This document shows positions 35,701 through 45,582 of a stretch of DNA of 64,000 nucleotides, one piece after another. How positions within the stretch are numbered: position 1 is the first letter of the stretch; each line of letters starts with the position of its first letter. A program made the position numbers and the translations under genes. The notes beneath the pieces are model-generated. The model had not been told where the DNA came from and made no database searches. It saw only the letters and a program-made list of their open reading frames with translations. This DNA comes from Rhodanobacter lindaniclasticus. GTDB lineage: Bacteria > Pseudomonadota > Gammaproteobacteria > Xanthomonadales > Rhodanobacteraceae. The stretch lies in contig NZ_MWIO01000030.1 in assembly GCF_004799035.1 (NCBI RefSeq), positions 124,001 through 188,000 on the forward strand, read 5' to 3'.

Positions 35701-35842
35701 GCACCGAGATGGTGGGGAAATCCACGTTCGGCAGTTCGTTCACCGGCAGCTTCGGATAGGCCACCACGCCGAACACCACCAGCGCGACCATCAGCAGCAC
35801 GGTCATCACCGGCCGGCGGATGCACAGGGCGGGCAGGTTCAT
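32744..35842 (-). CDS. RND efflux pump inner-membrane transporter (MdtB/MdtC-like)
   Basis: A 1032-residue RND permease with twelve membrane segments and two large periplasmic loops, starting MNLPALCIRRPVMTVLLMVA, which is typical of the MdtBC/MexF group. The TM4 pair of Asp (VVGFVVDDAIVMLENI) needed for proton relay is intact. It lies 7 bases after the adaptor gene. It would work with that adaptor and an unlinked TolC-like channel, since no outer-membrane factor gene is nearby. A MarR-type regulator gene lies upstream of the adaptor on the same strand. Confidence 0.95.
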   Translation of the reverse strand: MNLPALCIRRPVMTVLLMVALVVFGVVAYPKLPVNELPNVDFPTISVRANLPGASPETMATAVATPLENEFSTIAGISTMTSTSALGSTSITLTFGLDRNIDAAAQDVQAAISAAQRQLPTTMPTPPTFRKVNPADKAILYLTLSSDTLPLSTVNEYGETRLAQRLSMVEGVAQVNVYGSQKYAVRISVDPNKLAANGIGIDTLQKAIADANVNLATGSLNGSRQLLQVSSDGQLQRAAPYNDIVVAYRNGAPIRLSALGHASDGVQNDQVASWFDGKRAIVLAIDRQPGSNTVATVDRIHAVLPEFQASLPPSVKLGVLYDRSESIRHSVNDVQYTLLLAGVLVILVIYLFLGNASATLIPALALPVSVIGTFGVMYALGYSLDNLSLLALTLVVGFVVDDAIVMLENIVRHVEHGMDPYEASLLGAAEIGFTIFSMTISLVAVFLPVMFMGGIVGRLFHEFAVTISTAILISGFVSITLTPMLCSRFIKHGGHAEKSRVVRWFDQGFNRVRDGYNRSLAWSVQRPRVVLGVFFASLLATALLFVLVDKDFIPAGDTGQLIVNVEGPDDISITAMKARQQELAAIVAEDPNIDSFMSSVGSGGSRATTNNGTMFLRLKPASERPLGPEQIIQELRQKFARIPGIRAYIQNPPAIQVGGRQSKAQYQYTLQSVDLDTLYAASGKVERAFGALPGFQDVTSDLDLNGPAIAVQVDRARLAPLGLTMRQVQKALGAAFGANQVSTIYGSATQYWVILQVAYALQDDPAVLSQLYVTSDSGALVPLSAVASFQRTARPLTVNHQGQLPAVTISFNLAPGVSLSQAVSSIDGAMAQLHLPATITGSVQGTAQAFQDSMQGMGLLLVLAVFVIYLVLGILYESFIHPLTILSGLPAAGVGALLTLMLFRAPLDLFSFVGIVMLIGIVKKNAIMLIDFALERQRVEGMAPVQAIIEACHVRFRPIMMTTMAAFAGTLPIALGIGAGASARRPLGLAVVGGLLVSQVLTLYLTPVIYLYMDRLQQRFGRKRKASQLAAD

Positions 35843-35849
35843 CGCCGGC

Positions 35850-36980
35850 TCAACCGTCGCTCAGCACGCGCACGCGCGCGCCGTCGACCAGCAGCAACTG
35901 GCCGTCGGTGACCACGCGCTCACCGCCGCCCAGGCCCTTGCTGACGACCACGCGGTCGTTGGCGCCGCTGCCCACCGTGACCATCCGCTGGTGCACCACG
36001 CCATCCGCATCGACCACGAACACGAAGCTGCCGCGCGGCGAGTTCTGCAGCGCCACCGCCGGCACGCTCACCACGTCGGCCAGCCGCGCGGTGGGCAGGG
36101 TGACCTCGACGAACTGGCCCGGCGTGAGCTCGTCGTCCTCGTTCGCATAGCGGGCCTTGAGCAGGATCGTGCCGGTGCTGGCGTCCACCGCGTTGTCGAT
36201 GAAGTCCAGCGTGGCCTGCATCGGCGCGGCCTTGCCCGGCACGCGCACGGTCACCGGCACCGCGCCGCGGGCATGCGCGGCCTTGAGCCCGGCCAGTTCG
36301 GCTTCGGGCACGGCGAAGCGGATGTGGATCGGCTGCACCTGGTTGAGCACCACCAGGTCGGTGCTGTTGGCGCTGACCTGCGCGCCGGGATACACCAGCG
36401 GCGCGCCGGCGATGCCATCGAACGGCGCGCGGATCGTGGCGTAGTCCAACTGTGTGCGCGCCAGTTCGACCGCCGCCTGATCGGCCTTCATCGCGGCCGC
36501 GTACAGGCCGGCATTCGCCTTCGCCGCATCGTAGGCGGATTTGGCCACATAGCCGTCTTTGAGCAGCGGGCCGTAACGTTTCAGCAGGGCCTGCGCGTTG
36601 GCGTACTGCGCCTGGTCGCGGGCGAGGTTGCCCTTGGCCTCGTCCAGCTGCGACTGCAGCAGGCTGGGGTCGAGGCGGATGATGGCGTCGCCGTTGGCGA
36701 CATGGCCGCCGGGCTTGAACGACAAGGCCTGCAACTGGCCGCTGACGCGCGATTGCACGGTGACCGTGGACCATGCCTGCGCGCTGCCGATCACCTTCAG
36801 CGTGAGGTCGATGTCGCCGCGCTGCGCAATGGCCACCCGGACCGGCACGGCCTGCTGCGCCGGCGCGGCCTGCACCCCTGCCGCCGCATCGTGCCAGCGC
36901 CACAGCTGCCGGACAGCCACGCCCCCGGCCAGCAGCAGCGCGACCACCAGCAACAGTTTCTTCCGGTTGGGTTGCGGCAT
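35850..36980 (-). CDS. RND efflux pump periplasmic adaptor (MdtA-like)
   Basis: A 376-residue membrane-fusion protein starting at ATG 36978-36980 with GGAG upstream: an N-terminal membrane anchor (about 8-25), a lipoyl half-motif TVQSRVSGQLQALSFKPGGHV, an alpha-hairpin (about 100-165), the second lipoyl half (LDYATIRAPFDGIAG) and beta-barrel/MPD. It is the partner of the downstream RND permease. Confidence 0.92.
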   Translation of the reverse strand: MPQPNRKKLLLVVALLLAGGVAVRQLWRWHDAAAGVQAAPAQQAVPVRVAIAQRGDIDLTLKVIGSAQAWSTVTVQSRVSGQLQALSFKPGGHVANGDAIIRLDPSLLQSQLDEAKGNLARDQAQYANAQALLKRYGPLLKDGYVAKSAYDAAKANAGLYAAAMKADQAAVELARTQLDYATIRAPFDGIAGAPLVYPGAQVSANSTDLVVLNQVQPIHIRFAVPEAELAGLKAAHARGAVPVTVRVPGKAAPMQATLDFIDNAVDASTGTILLKARYANEDDELTPGQFVEVTLPTARLADVVSVPAVALQNSPRGSFVFVVDADGVVHQRMVTVGSGANDRVVVSKGLGGGERVVTDGQLLLVDGARVRVLSDG

Positions 36981-37165
36981 GCTCGCTCCGGCCACGCGCC
37001 CGGTCAGCCGGCGCTTGCAACGCTATGCGGCGCGACCATGGCATTGAAGAGGTGTCGACCCGGCATGCCGTGGCCCACGGCAAACCCGATGTCTGCGACG
37101 TTCCATTTTGCGCCTCCATGCCGCCGACTCATGCACGACCGATGGCACATGACAGCGCCGGGCGG

Positions 37166-37630
37166 TCAATCGCGCGCATCCGGCGGGTTCTCGGCCGCAT
37201 CCAGCGCCTGCAGGTTTTCCTTGATCCGGTTGATCACGGCCAGCGCGTGGGCCAGCTCGTCGTACTCGATGCCGATCGTGGCGTCCTTGCGCAGGTCGCG
37301 CGCGATGAGTTCCATGTCGCCGATGACCACCCGCGCGCGCTCGGTGACGTAGAGCCGCCAGGCGCGGCGATCGCGCGGGTCGGCGCGGCGTTCCACGAAG
37401 CCGGCGGCCTGCAGCCGGTCGATCACCCGGCCCACCGCGATCGGTTCCATCTCCAGCGATTCGGCCAGCTCGGTCTGGCGCAGGCCCTCGCGGTGGTACA
37501 ACATCTTGGTGGCCCGCCACTGCACGCGGGTCAGCCCGAACTTCACCGCGCGCCGATCGAAATGCTTGCGGAACAGCAAGGTCACGTCGTTGAGCAGATA
37601 ACCGAAAGAGAGGTCTTCCGTTCTCGCCAT
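37166..37630 (-). CDS. MarR-family transcriptional regulator
   Basis: A 154-residue MarR regulator with a winged helix at about 30-100 (QTELAESLEMEPIAVGRVIDRLQAAGFVERR and a beta-wing RADPRDRRAWRLYVTE). It precedes the adaptor-RND genes on the same strand by about 185 bases and is divergent from the macro-domain gene by 61 bases, so it probably regulates the efflux operon. No clear palindromic MarR box was identified. Confidence 0.9.
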   Translation of the reverse strand: MARTEDLSFGYLLNDVTLLFRKHFDRRAVKFGLTRVQWRATKMLYHREGLRQTELAESLEMEPIAVGRVIDRLQAAGFVERRADPRDRRAWRLYVTERARVVIGDMELIARDLRKDATIGIEYDELAHALAVINRIKENLQALDAAENPPDARD

Positions 37631-37691
37631 GATGCGCCGCCCCGGCTACCGAACCTGATCGCAGCATAAGCCGCCCAGCACCCCCAAAGCC

Positions 37692-38243
37692 ATGCCCCTG
37701 GACATCATCACTGCCGACATCACCACGCTGCGCATGGATGCCATCGTCAACGCCGCCAACCCCAGCCTGCTCGGCGGCGGCGGCGTCGACGGCGCCATCC
37801 ACCGCGCAGCCGGACCGGCGTTGCTGCAGGCTTGCCGGGCGATTCCCGAAGTGCGCCCCGGCGTGCGCTGCCCCACCGGCGAGGCGCGCATCACGCCGGG
37901 TTTCGAACTGCCGGCGGCGCACGTGATCCACACCGTCGGCCCGGTCTGGCACGGCGGTGCCGACGGCGAAGCGCAATTGCTGGCGCGCTGCCACGTCAAT
38001 GCCATGCGGCTGCTACGCGAGCACGGCCTGCGCACGATCGCGTTTCCCGCGATCAGCTGCGGCGTGTACGGCTATCCGGTGGCGCGGGCCGCCGCAGTGG
38101 CGCTGGCCACGCTGCGCGACGAACTCGCCTGCGACGACAGCGTCGACATCACCGTGTGCTGCTTCAGCACCGGCACGGGCGAGGTTTTTCGTCGCGCATG
38201 GGAGGAGGCCCGGCACGGCGGCGACCCGTTCAACGCAGCTTGA
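37692..38243 (+). CDS. ymdB: macro-domain O-acetyl-ADP-ribose deacetylase
   Basis: A 183-residue macro domain of the YmdB/MacroD type: [20 protein letters not shown] at about 20-39 holds Asn20, the glycine-rich loop and catalytic Asp33, and [11 protein letters not shown] is the second ADP-ribose-binding loop. It would hydrolyse O-acetyl-ADP-ribose or remove mono-ADP-ribose. Its last 14 bases overlap the convergent BatD gene. Confidence 0.92.
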   Translation: MPLDIITADITTLRMDAIVNAANPSLLGGGGVDGAIHRAAGPALLQACRAIPEVRPGVRCPTGEARITPGFELPAAHVIHTVGPVWHGGADGEAQLLARCHVNAMRLLREHGLRTIAFPAISCGVYGYPVARAAAVALATLRDELACDDSVDITVCCFSTGTGEVFRRAWEEARHGGDPFNAA

Positions 38244-39939
38244 ACGGATACAGCGGCGGCAGCGCACCGGTCGTGTCGTCGATCGCACCGGTACCGCGCC
38301 AGGCGAAGCCGCGCTTGAACGCCTCTGCCGATGTCGGGCCGGCATCGTCCGTCGCCGCGTCGACGGCGAAGCGCCGACGCTGCAGCGCCTCGATCGCCGC
38401 GCGCTGCGCGGCATCATCGAGCGCGGCGACCAGCTCGCCCGGGTGCTGGATGCCCGGTCGTTCGGCGCGCGCCCACGCCAACAAACAACGCAGCTGGCGC
38501 GCGGCATCGCTGCCGCGTGCCGCGTCCATGAAATCCTGTCGCGCCTGGCGCGCGCTGGCCGGCGCGGCTGCCGGCGCGGGCGCAGCCGGCGGCCGCGCGC
38601 GACGCCGATGCTGCCACCACCAGGCCAGCACGCTGATCAGCCACAGCGCGAGACTGCCCAGCGCGATGTCGCGCCACGGCACGGCCCCGACCGATGCCGG
38701 CACAGCGACGGCGGAAGAGCTCGCGGCGGGCGCGGGTGCAGCCACGGGCGCCGCGCTGGACGATGTCGCCACGCTGCCGCCGATCGCGGGCAGTACCTCG
38801 ATGCGGCGCGCGGGCACCTGCGCCACTTCCTGGCGATCGGTGAGCACGTTCCACCAGGTCACCGTGGTCGCCGGAATGGTCAGCGTGCCGGCGCGCTCGG
38901 GCACGATGGCGAACGCCTGCTCGCGCTCGCCCACGGTCCACTGCCCGGCGACATGGTTGCGGCTGACCGGCTTGTCGGGATAGACCGTGGCGCCATCCAG
39001 CGGCGGCAGGCTCAGGCTCGGCAGCGCATCATCGGACAAGCCGGTGGCGCGCAGCGTCATGGTGAGGTTGAGTGGCTGCCCCACCCGCACCTGCTGTTGC
39101 GCGTCCGGCCAGCCATCGATCGTCAGGCTCAGCGCCCGCGCCGGCAACCACGCCTTGTTGCCCCAGTCCGCCGGCGCCGCCTGCACGTCGATCGCCACCG
39201 GTGCGGCGCTGGCCGAGACGTTGTTGGTGGCGCCGAAGAAGCTGCCGGGATCGTACGGATCGACCGCGCTGCCCTGGAAGCTGGCGGGGGGAATCCCGAT
39301 GTGGCCCGCCTGCTGCGGGATCAGTGCGTAACGCCGTTCCAGCACGTGGTAGATGCGGCCGCCGCGCTGGGTGTCGTAGCCGATGTCCTTGCCCAGCGGT
39401 TGCAGGCTCGCACCATGGATGTCGGGCACGTCGATCGAACCACCGCTCAGCGTGCCGGCATAGAACAGTTTCACCACGTAGCTGAACTGCTCGCCGACAT
39501 AGCCACGCTGCGGCTCCACCGTCGCCTCCATGAAAACGTCGCGGTTCGGTGCAGCGCTTGCCGCGGTGACCTGCGCACTGACCTGCAGCGACAGCGGCGC
39601 GGTGCGCGTGCCGGCCACTTCCAGCGAGGGGATCTGCAGCGAGCCGGCATGCGTGGGCCGCAACGCGATGCCGAAGGTGAGAGAGGAGCTGGCCTTGCCG
39701 TTTTCCACCGACAGGCTCTGATTCCGGGAGCTGCCGAGGATGCTGAAATCCTGCTGCAGCGCGTGCAGGTCGGGCATGGCGACCGACGAAGTGGCGCCCT
39801 CCACGCGAATGTTGAGGGTTACCGTGTCACCCAGCTGCACGTTGTCCCGATCCAGCGTGGCGGTAACCTGGGCCGCGCGCGCGACGGGCGCCAGCAGCAG
39901 CGCGGCCAGGCAGAAGATGATGATGCGCGCGTGGCTCAT
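38230..39939 (-). CDS. BatD-like membrane protein
   Basis: A 569-residue protein with a signal peptide ([21 protein letters not shown]), a long beta-rich periplasmic region with several Ig-like modules (about 25-420), one membrane helix (about 445-465) and a cytoplasmic Arg/Ala-rich helical end. It matches the BatD/oxygen-tolerance family. The start codon ATG overlaps the stop of the BatB/C gene (ATGA), so it is the last gene of the moxR-bat operon. Its function is not well known; a role in envelope stress tolerance is suggested for the family. Confidence 0.88.
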   Translation of the reverse strand: MSHARIIIFCLAALLLAPVARAAQVTATLDRDNVQLGDTVTLNIRVEGATSSVAMPDLHALQQDFSILGSSRNQSLSVENGKASSSLTFGIALRPTHAGSLQIPSLEVAGTRTAPLSLQVSAQVTAASAAPNRDVFMEATVEPQRGYVGEQFSYVVKLFYAGTLSGGSIDVPDIHGASLQPLGKDIGYDTQRGGRIYHVLERRYALIPQQAGHIGIPPASFQGSAVDPYDPGSFFGATNNVSASAAPVAIDVQAAPADWGNKAWLPARALSLTIDGWPDAQQQVRVGQPLNLTMTLRATGLSDDALPSLSLPPLDGATVYPDKPVSRNHVAGQWTVGEREQAFAIVPERAGTLTIPATTVTWWNVLTDRQEVAQVPARRIEVLPAIGGSVATSSSAAPVAAPAPAASSSAVAVPASVGAVPWRDIALGSLALWLISVLAWWWQHRRRARPPAAPAPAAAPASARQARQDFMDAARGSDAARQLRCLLAWARAERPGIQHPGELVAALDDAAQRAAIEALQRRRFAVDAATDDAGPTSAEAFKRGFAWRGTGAIDDTTGALPPLYPFKLR

Positions 39940-41819
39940 GGCTGGCCGTTCTCCTGTGCACCGTCGTGGCGCTCGCGATATTCCAGTTCGAACTTGCGCC
40001 GCAGCAGCCCACCGGGATCGTCCTGTACCCGCTGCAAGGCATGACGCAGATCCGCCGGCAGCTTCGACTGCGGATCATCCTGGCCCAGCGTGCCGAGCTG
40101 GTGCGTGGCCGGCGGCTTCGACTTCGCGGGCGCGCCGTTCGCCAGCGCCTGGTCCATCTGCTCTTTCAGCGCGCGTTGCGCCTGCTCGGCCTGTGCCTTC
40201 TGTTCGGCACGCTCCTGCGCGCTGCGTGGTCCGGGTTGGTCGTCGGTACCGCTGGGTTGTTGTGCCCCGCTCGACGACTTGTCGTGTTTGCCTGCGTCGG
40301 AAGACGACTGGCTCTTGCCGGATTGGTCCTGCTCCGACTTGTCCTCACCCGACTTGTTTTGCCCCGATTTTTCCTGGCCCGACTTGTCGTCGCCCGATTG
40401 TTCCTGACCCGACTTGTTCTGGCCAGAACCGTCGGGCGAGGACTTCTGCTGCTTCGACTGCCGTTTCAGCCATTCTTCCACGGCCTGGCGATTGGCCTTG
40501 GCGTCGACGTTGGCCGGATCGAGCTTCAGCGCTTCGTCGTACGCCTCGATCGCCTGTCGATAGTGTTGCGCCTTGGCCAACGCATTGCCGCGGTTGTAGG
40601 CGGCATCGCTGCCGGGTGCGCGCTGCAGCGCGTCCGCGGCGCCGGTGTAGTCGCCGGCACGGTACGCCGCCACGCCACGCCAGGCGGGATCGTGCGCGAG
40701 CTGCCGCGCCTGCCGGGGGTGGCCGTCGCGCAGCGCCTGCGCGGCCTGCTGATCCGGACGCTGCCACAAGTTCTGCCACGCACCGGCCTGCGCCGTACGC
40801 GGCAGCAACGGCAGGCTGGCCAGCAGCAGAAGCATGATCCAGCCGCGGCGAAACGCCGTGGCGACCACCAGCAACAGCGGCAGCAGCAGCCACGGGCCGC
40901 GGTCCTGCCACTGCGCGCCGCGTTGTCCGCCGGCGCGGCTGGCCGCACCGCTGCGCAACTGCGCGTGGAGGGCGTCGACATCGCCCTGGTCGGCACGCAT
41001 CGTCACGTGGACGCCGCCGCCCATCCGCGCCAGCGCGTCGAGCGAGGCATCGTCACGCGCGGCGAGCACCATGTGATCCTGTGTGTCGTGCAGGAAACCA
41101 CCCTCGGGCAAGGGAATCGGTCCGCCGTGGACGCTGCCCACGCCGAGCACCGAGACGCGCACGCCGGCGGCGAGCGCCTTGCGCGCGGCCGCATCGGCGG
41201 CGGCGTCGGCCTGGTCGGTGATCAGTACCAGCGTGCCGCCCTCGGCGCTTGCCTGCTGGATCAGGCGCACGCCCCGGTCGATCGCCGCGGCCGCGTCGTT
41301 GCCGTCCACCGGCATGGTGTCCGGCGCCATCGCGTCGAGCAGATCGTCGAGACTGTGCGCGTCGGAAGTCAGCGGCGCGACGACGAAGGCCTCGCCGGCG
41401 TAACCGATCAACGCGTTCAGTCCCGCGCGGTTGGCGGCCAGCAGCTCGTGCGCCTTGAGTCGCACGCGATCGAGCCGGCTCGGCGCCACGTCGCGCGCCA
41501 GCATGTGCCGCGACAGCGAGATCGCCAGCACCTGCGCCGGCCGGTCGACGTAGAGCGGCTGCTCGACCCGGTTCCAGCTCGGCCCGGCCAGCGCCAGCGT
41601 GGCCAGCAGCCAGGCCAGCGCGAACAGCCACAGCGGCAGGTGGCGGTGGCGCGACTGCCCGCGCACCAGCGACGGCAGCAGGGCCGGATCGACCAGCCGC
41701 GCCAGGGCCAGCTCGCCGCCGTCGCGTCGCCACCGCGGCAGCGCCAGCAGCGGCAAGCCGACGAGCGCCAGCAGCCACCATGGACGCAGGAAATGGAATT
41801 GCTGCAGCAATTCGTTCAT
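39936..41819 (-). CDS. BatB/BatC fusion: VWA domain + TPR + charged low-complexity tail
   Basis: A 627-residue protein: two N-terminal helices, a von Willebrand A domain (about 85-280), another pair of helices, TPR repeats (about 345-430: AYRAGDYTGAADALQRAP, YNRGNALAKAQHYRQAIEAY), then a long Gln/Lys/Ser/Asp/Glu-rich tail with a unit close to SGQEKSGQNK repeated about ten times. The VWA metal motif DxSxS is degenerate: the position reads SLSRHM, whereas BatA next door has DLSGSM. BatB and BatC are separate in some bacteria; here they are fused. It overlaps both neighbours by ATGA. Confidence 0.88.
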   Translation of the reverse strand: MNELLQQFHFLRPWWLLALVGLPLLALPRWRRDGGELALARLVDPALLPSLVRGQSRHRHLPLWLFALAWLLATLALAGPSWNRVEQPLYVDRPAQVLAISLSRHMLARDVAPSRLDRVRLKAHELLAANRAGLNALIGYAGEAFVVAPLTSDAHSLDDLLDAMAPDTMPVDGNDAAAAIDRGVRLIQQASAEGGTLVLITDQADAAADAAARKALAAGVRVSVLGVGSVHGGPIPLPEGGFLHDTQDHMVLAARDDASLDALARMGGGVHVTMRADQGDVDALHAQLRSGAASRAGGQRGAQWQDRGPWLLLPLLLVVATAFRRGWIMLLLLASLPLLPRTAQAGAWQNLWQRPDQQAAQALRDGHPRQARQLAHDPAWRGVAAYRAGDYTGAADALQRAPGSDAAYNRGNALAKAQHYRQAIEAYDEALKLDPANVDAKANRQAVEEWLKRQSKQQKSSPDGSGQNKSGQEQSGDDKSGQEKSGQNKSGEDKSEQDQSGKSQSSSDAGKHDKSSSGAQQPSGTDDQPGPRSAQERAEQKAQAEQAQRALKEQMDQALANGAPAKSKPPATHQLGTLGQDDPQSKLPADLRHALQRVQDDPGGLLRRKFELEYRERHDGAQENGQP

Positions 41820-42799
41820 GCCGCCGGCTCCCGTACGCCCAGCCGGGTCGGCACGATCGCCAGCATCAGCAACGCCAGTGCGGCCAGCAACGGCCAGCGG
41901 AACAGTTCGTGGCGCGGACGCAGGGCCGGTCCCTGCCGCGGCATCGGCTCCAGCGCATCGATGGTGCGGTAGGCATCGGCCAGTTCGCCGCTGTCGGTGG
42001 CGCGGAAGAAGCGCCCGCCGGTTTCGCCGGTGATTGCCTTGAGCATGTCGGCGTCGAGATCGGCCGAAGGGTTGACTACCTGCAGGCCGAAGAAGCCCGG
42101 CACCTGCATCGTGGTGGCGCCGATGCCGATGGCGTAGATGCGCACGCCCGCTGCCTTGGCGGCGCGCGCGGCCTCGCGCGGGACGATGCTGCCGGCGTTG
42201 TTCACCCCGTCGGTGAGCAACACCAGCACGCGGGCCGCCTCGGGCAGGCCCGCCAGTCGCTTCACCGCGACGGCGATGGCGTCGCCGATCGCCGTCTGGT
42301 CGCCGGCCAGACCCACCGCCGAGGTCTGCAGCTGCGCGCGCACCGCGGACAGGTCGTAGGTCAGCGGCGTGACCAGATACGCCTGGCTGCCGAACAGGAT
42401 CAGGCCCATCTCGTCGCCACGGCGGCGGCTGATGAAGTCACTGGCGATCGCCTCCACCGCGCCGAAGCGGCTGACCGGCTGGCCGGCGAGTTGCATGTCC
42501 GGCGTACGCATGCTGCCGGAGAGATCCACCGCCATCATCATCGCCCGCCCGCTGCGCTGCTGCGCCTGCGGCGGACCCAGCCACTGCGGCCGGGCGGCGG
42601 CGGCCAGCAGGCACAGCCAGGCCAGCGCCAGCAGCCAGGGCACCGCGCCATGGCCGCGCCGGTCGGCCACTGTGCCCAGGTTCACTCCGGGCTGCGGCAA
42701 GTGCAGCGCCATGCCCGGCGCGGCCGCGCGCCACCACCGGCGCAGCAACCATGGCAGCGGCAGCAGCAAGGCGATCCAGGGCCAGGCAAACTCAGGCAT
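41816..42799 (-). CDS. BatA-like VWA membrane protein
   Basis: A 327-residue protein: two N-terminal helices, a VWA domain (about 90-280) with an intact MIDAS motif in MMAVDLSGSMRTPD and LTDGVNNAG, and a C-terminal helix. The ATG at 42797-42799 is preferred over a GTG at 42805 because GGAG is seven bases upstream of the ATG. It overlaps the DUF4381 stop by 8 bases and the BatB/C start by 4. In the family BatA and BatB form a membrane complex with BatD. Confidence 0.9.
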   Translation of the reverse strand: MPEFAWPWIALLLPLPWLLRRWWRAAAPGMALHLPQPGVNLGTVADRRGHGAVPWLLALAWLCLLAAAARPQWLGPPQAQQRSGRAMMMAVDLSGSMRTPDMQLAGQPVSRFGAVEAIASDFISRRRGDEMGLILFGSQAYLVTPLTYDLSAVRAQLQTSAVGLAGDQTAIGDAIAVAVKRLAGLPEAARVLVLLTDGVNNAGSIVPREAARAAKAAGVRIYAIGIGATTMQVPGFFGLQVVNPSADLDADMLKAITGETGGRFFRATDSGELADAYRTIDALEPMPRQGPALRPRHELFRWPLLAALALLMLAIVPTRLGVREPAA

Positions 42800-43334
42800 C
42801 GGCACGCTCCGGCGAAGCGGTGGGCGGCTTCCATGCAGACGGCTTTACGGCCAAATGCAGCCAGCGCCGCGCAGCCTCGACCAGCTCGCCATCGTCGTCG
42901 CCGCGCGGCGGCTGGTAGATGAGCTGGTCCAGTCGCTGCAGGTGGTCCAGCGTCGCCGAATCCACCGGCACGCGTGCCAGGACCTCCCGCCACGCCTCTC
43001 CGCGCATGCGCACCGCCGCGGCATCGTGCAGGCGGGCGACCCGTCGCAGAAGTTGATGCAGACCGCCCAGCATGGCGGCCCGATCGCCGTCCTCGCGATG
43101 CGCCCGGACCAGCCGCTCCAGCTCGTCGAGGATTCGCCGCTGGTAGCGGCGCGCACGGTGATGGCGACGCCAGGCCCAGGCAAGCGCCGCCATCGCCAGC
43201 AGCACGCACGCGGCAAGCAGCCACCAGCCCGGCGCCGGCGGCCACCACGACGGTTCGGCCGGCAGGTGGATGTCACGCAGTACCGGCCCCGCCGTGCTGG
43301 CGGCCGACGCCGGTGATGCCGGTGCGCCGCTCAT
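42792..43334 (-). CDS. DUF4381 membrane protein of the moxR-bat operon
   Basis: A 180-residue protein with one membrane helix (about 37-55) preceded by the conserved LRDIHLPAEPSWWPPAPGWW segment and followed by a cytoplasmic helical domain. This fits the DUF4381 family, which always occurs between DUF58 and BatA genes. Its ATG overlaps the DUF58 stop (ATGA). The function is unknown; it is presumed to be a part of the MoxR/Bat complex. Confidence 0.88.
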   Translation of the reverse strand: MSGAPASPASAASTAGPVLRDIHLPAEPSWWPPAPGWWLLAACVLLAMAALAWAWRRHHRARRYQRRILDELERLVRAHREDGDRAAMLGGLHQLLRRVARLHDAAAVRMRGEAWREVLARVPVDSATLDHLQRLDQLIYQPPRGDDDGELVEAARRWLHLAVKPSAWKPPTASPERADA

Positions 43335-44305
43335 CGCGGCGACCTCTTGCGGCCGATCAGATCCGCCACTGCGTCGAGGGGATCGGCGGCGGTGTCGATG
43401 CTGGCGTGGCGCAGGCCCAGCGATCCCGCCAGTTCGACCAGCCGCCGGGGACCGGCACCCAGCACCTGGCGGAAATCGGTGAGCTGGCGCGTCGATTGCA
43501 ACGGTACCTCGCGGCGCTCGCCCGCATGTTCCAGCGGATAGCGCCCCGGCGGCGCCAGCTCCAGTTCCAGCACGTCCGCGGTGATCAGTACGGCCACCCC
43601 GGCATGACGGGTCAGTTCGATCAAGCGCTGGCGCGCGGCGGCATCGCAGCTGAAGCCGTCGCTGATCAGCAAGACCCGGCTCGCGCCCCGCGCCACGTGG
43701 GCCGCGCGCGCCAGCGCATCGGACAGTGGCTGCTGCGCCTGCGCGCGGCCGGCGGCATGCCATCGCGCCAGCGCACCGCACACCGCGAGTGCGCCGTGGG
43801 CGCCGGCTTGCGGCGTCAGCCACTGGTCGACGCCGCCGAAGCCCAGCATCGCCACGCGCTCGCCGGCACGGCTGGCAAACCAGGCAGCAAGCGCCGCCGC
43901 ACGCGCCGCCTGCACCGACTTGAAGCGCGCCCGCGTACCGAAATGCATGCTGGCATGCGTGTCGAGCAGGATCAGCAGACAACCCTCGCGATCCTCCTGG
44001 AACAGCTTGGTGTGCAACTTGCCGCTGCGCGCGGTCAGCCGCCAGTCGAGCCGGCGCACGTCATCGCCGGCCTGGTAGACCCGCGACTCGGCGTAATCCA
44101 TGCCACGACCATACAGACGGCTCGACTGCTGGCCGTGGCGAGCCGCACGCGTGCTCAGCGGCGCCATGCGCGCGGAGCCGACCCGCGCGCGCAGCGCGAT
44201 CAGTTCGGCCAGCGACACTTCGCTGATGCCGTCGCCATCCTCGCGCTGCGACGCCACCGTAATCGGAGTCTGTGCAGAAGACCGCTTCCTGCGATCTTCT
44301 TCCAT
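43331..44305 (-). CDS. DUF58 VWA-like protein of the moxR-bat operon
   Basis: A 324-residue protein with the DUF58 signature YQAGDDVRRLDWRLTARSGKLHTKLFQE and a VWA-like fold after it (ILLDTHASMHFGT). It should associate with the MoxR ATPase. The start is unclear: an ATG at 44417-44419 overlaps the ATPase stop (ATGA), but the 38 codons between it and the ATG at 44303-44305 consist of palindromic repeat sequence, so I prefer 44305. No good ribosome site is visible at either. Confidence 0.88.
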   Translation of the reverse strand: MEEDRRKRSSAQTPITVASQREDGDGISEVSLAELIALRARVGSARMAPLSTRAARHGQQSSRLYGRGMDYAESRVYQAGDDVRRLDWRLTARSGKLHTKLFQEDREGCLLILLDTHASMHFGTRARFKSVQAARAAALAAWFASRAGERVAMLGFGGVDQWLTPQAGAHGALAVCGALARWHAAGRAQAQQPLSDALARAAHVARGASRVLLISDGFSCDAAARQRLIELTRHAGVAVLITADVLELELAPPGRYPLEHAGERREVPLQSTRQLTDFRQVLGAGPRRLVELAGSLGLRHASIDTAADPLDAVADLIGRKRSPR

Positions 44306-44306
44306 C

Positions 44307-44415
44307 GCGAGTCCGGCGCGTGTCCGGACTCGCTCACGCGAATCAGGCACTGGCGTGCCCGATCCGCGCCCGGCCCTCCATGGCCGGACTGAGAGGTTGA
44401 AGGATCTCCAACCCC

Positions 44416-44417
<2 letters not shown>
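44307..44417. repeat. cluster of palindromes between moxR and DUF58 genes
   Basis: GCGAGTCCGG and CCGGACTCGC (44307-44333) form a perfect 10-base hairpin, and a second inverted repeat (GAGAGGTTG with CAACCCCTC) ends at the ATPase stop. The segment looks like a REP/BIME-type insertion in the operon junction. Confidence 0.55.
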
Positions 44418-45411
<994 letters not shown>

Positions 45412-45538
45412 GAGCGATTCCAGGTACGGGACAAGGCCTGCGGCATCTGTAGCGGTGGGTGATGCATCGGCGTGCTTCAGACCATCGTTGGCTCGGGAAG
45501 TTTAATGCGGTGTGCGTCGACGGCCGGCACGCACGAAA

Positions 45539-45560
45539 AAGGGCGGCCGAGGCCGCCCTT
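45539..45560 (-). terminator. intrinsic terminator of the pil operon
   Basis: AAGGGCGGCC and GGCCGCCCTT are perfect 10-base arms with a 2-base loop, followed on the minus strand by TTTTTCG. It lies 23 bases after the pilQ stop. Confidence 0.85.
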
Positions 45561-45582
45561 CTCGTTGCTGCCACGTAGCGGT

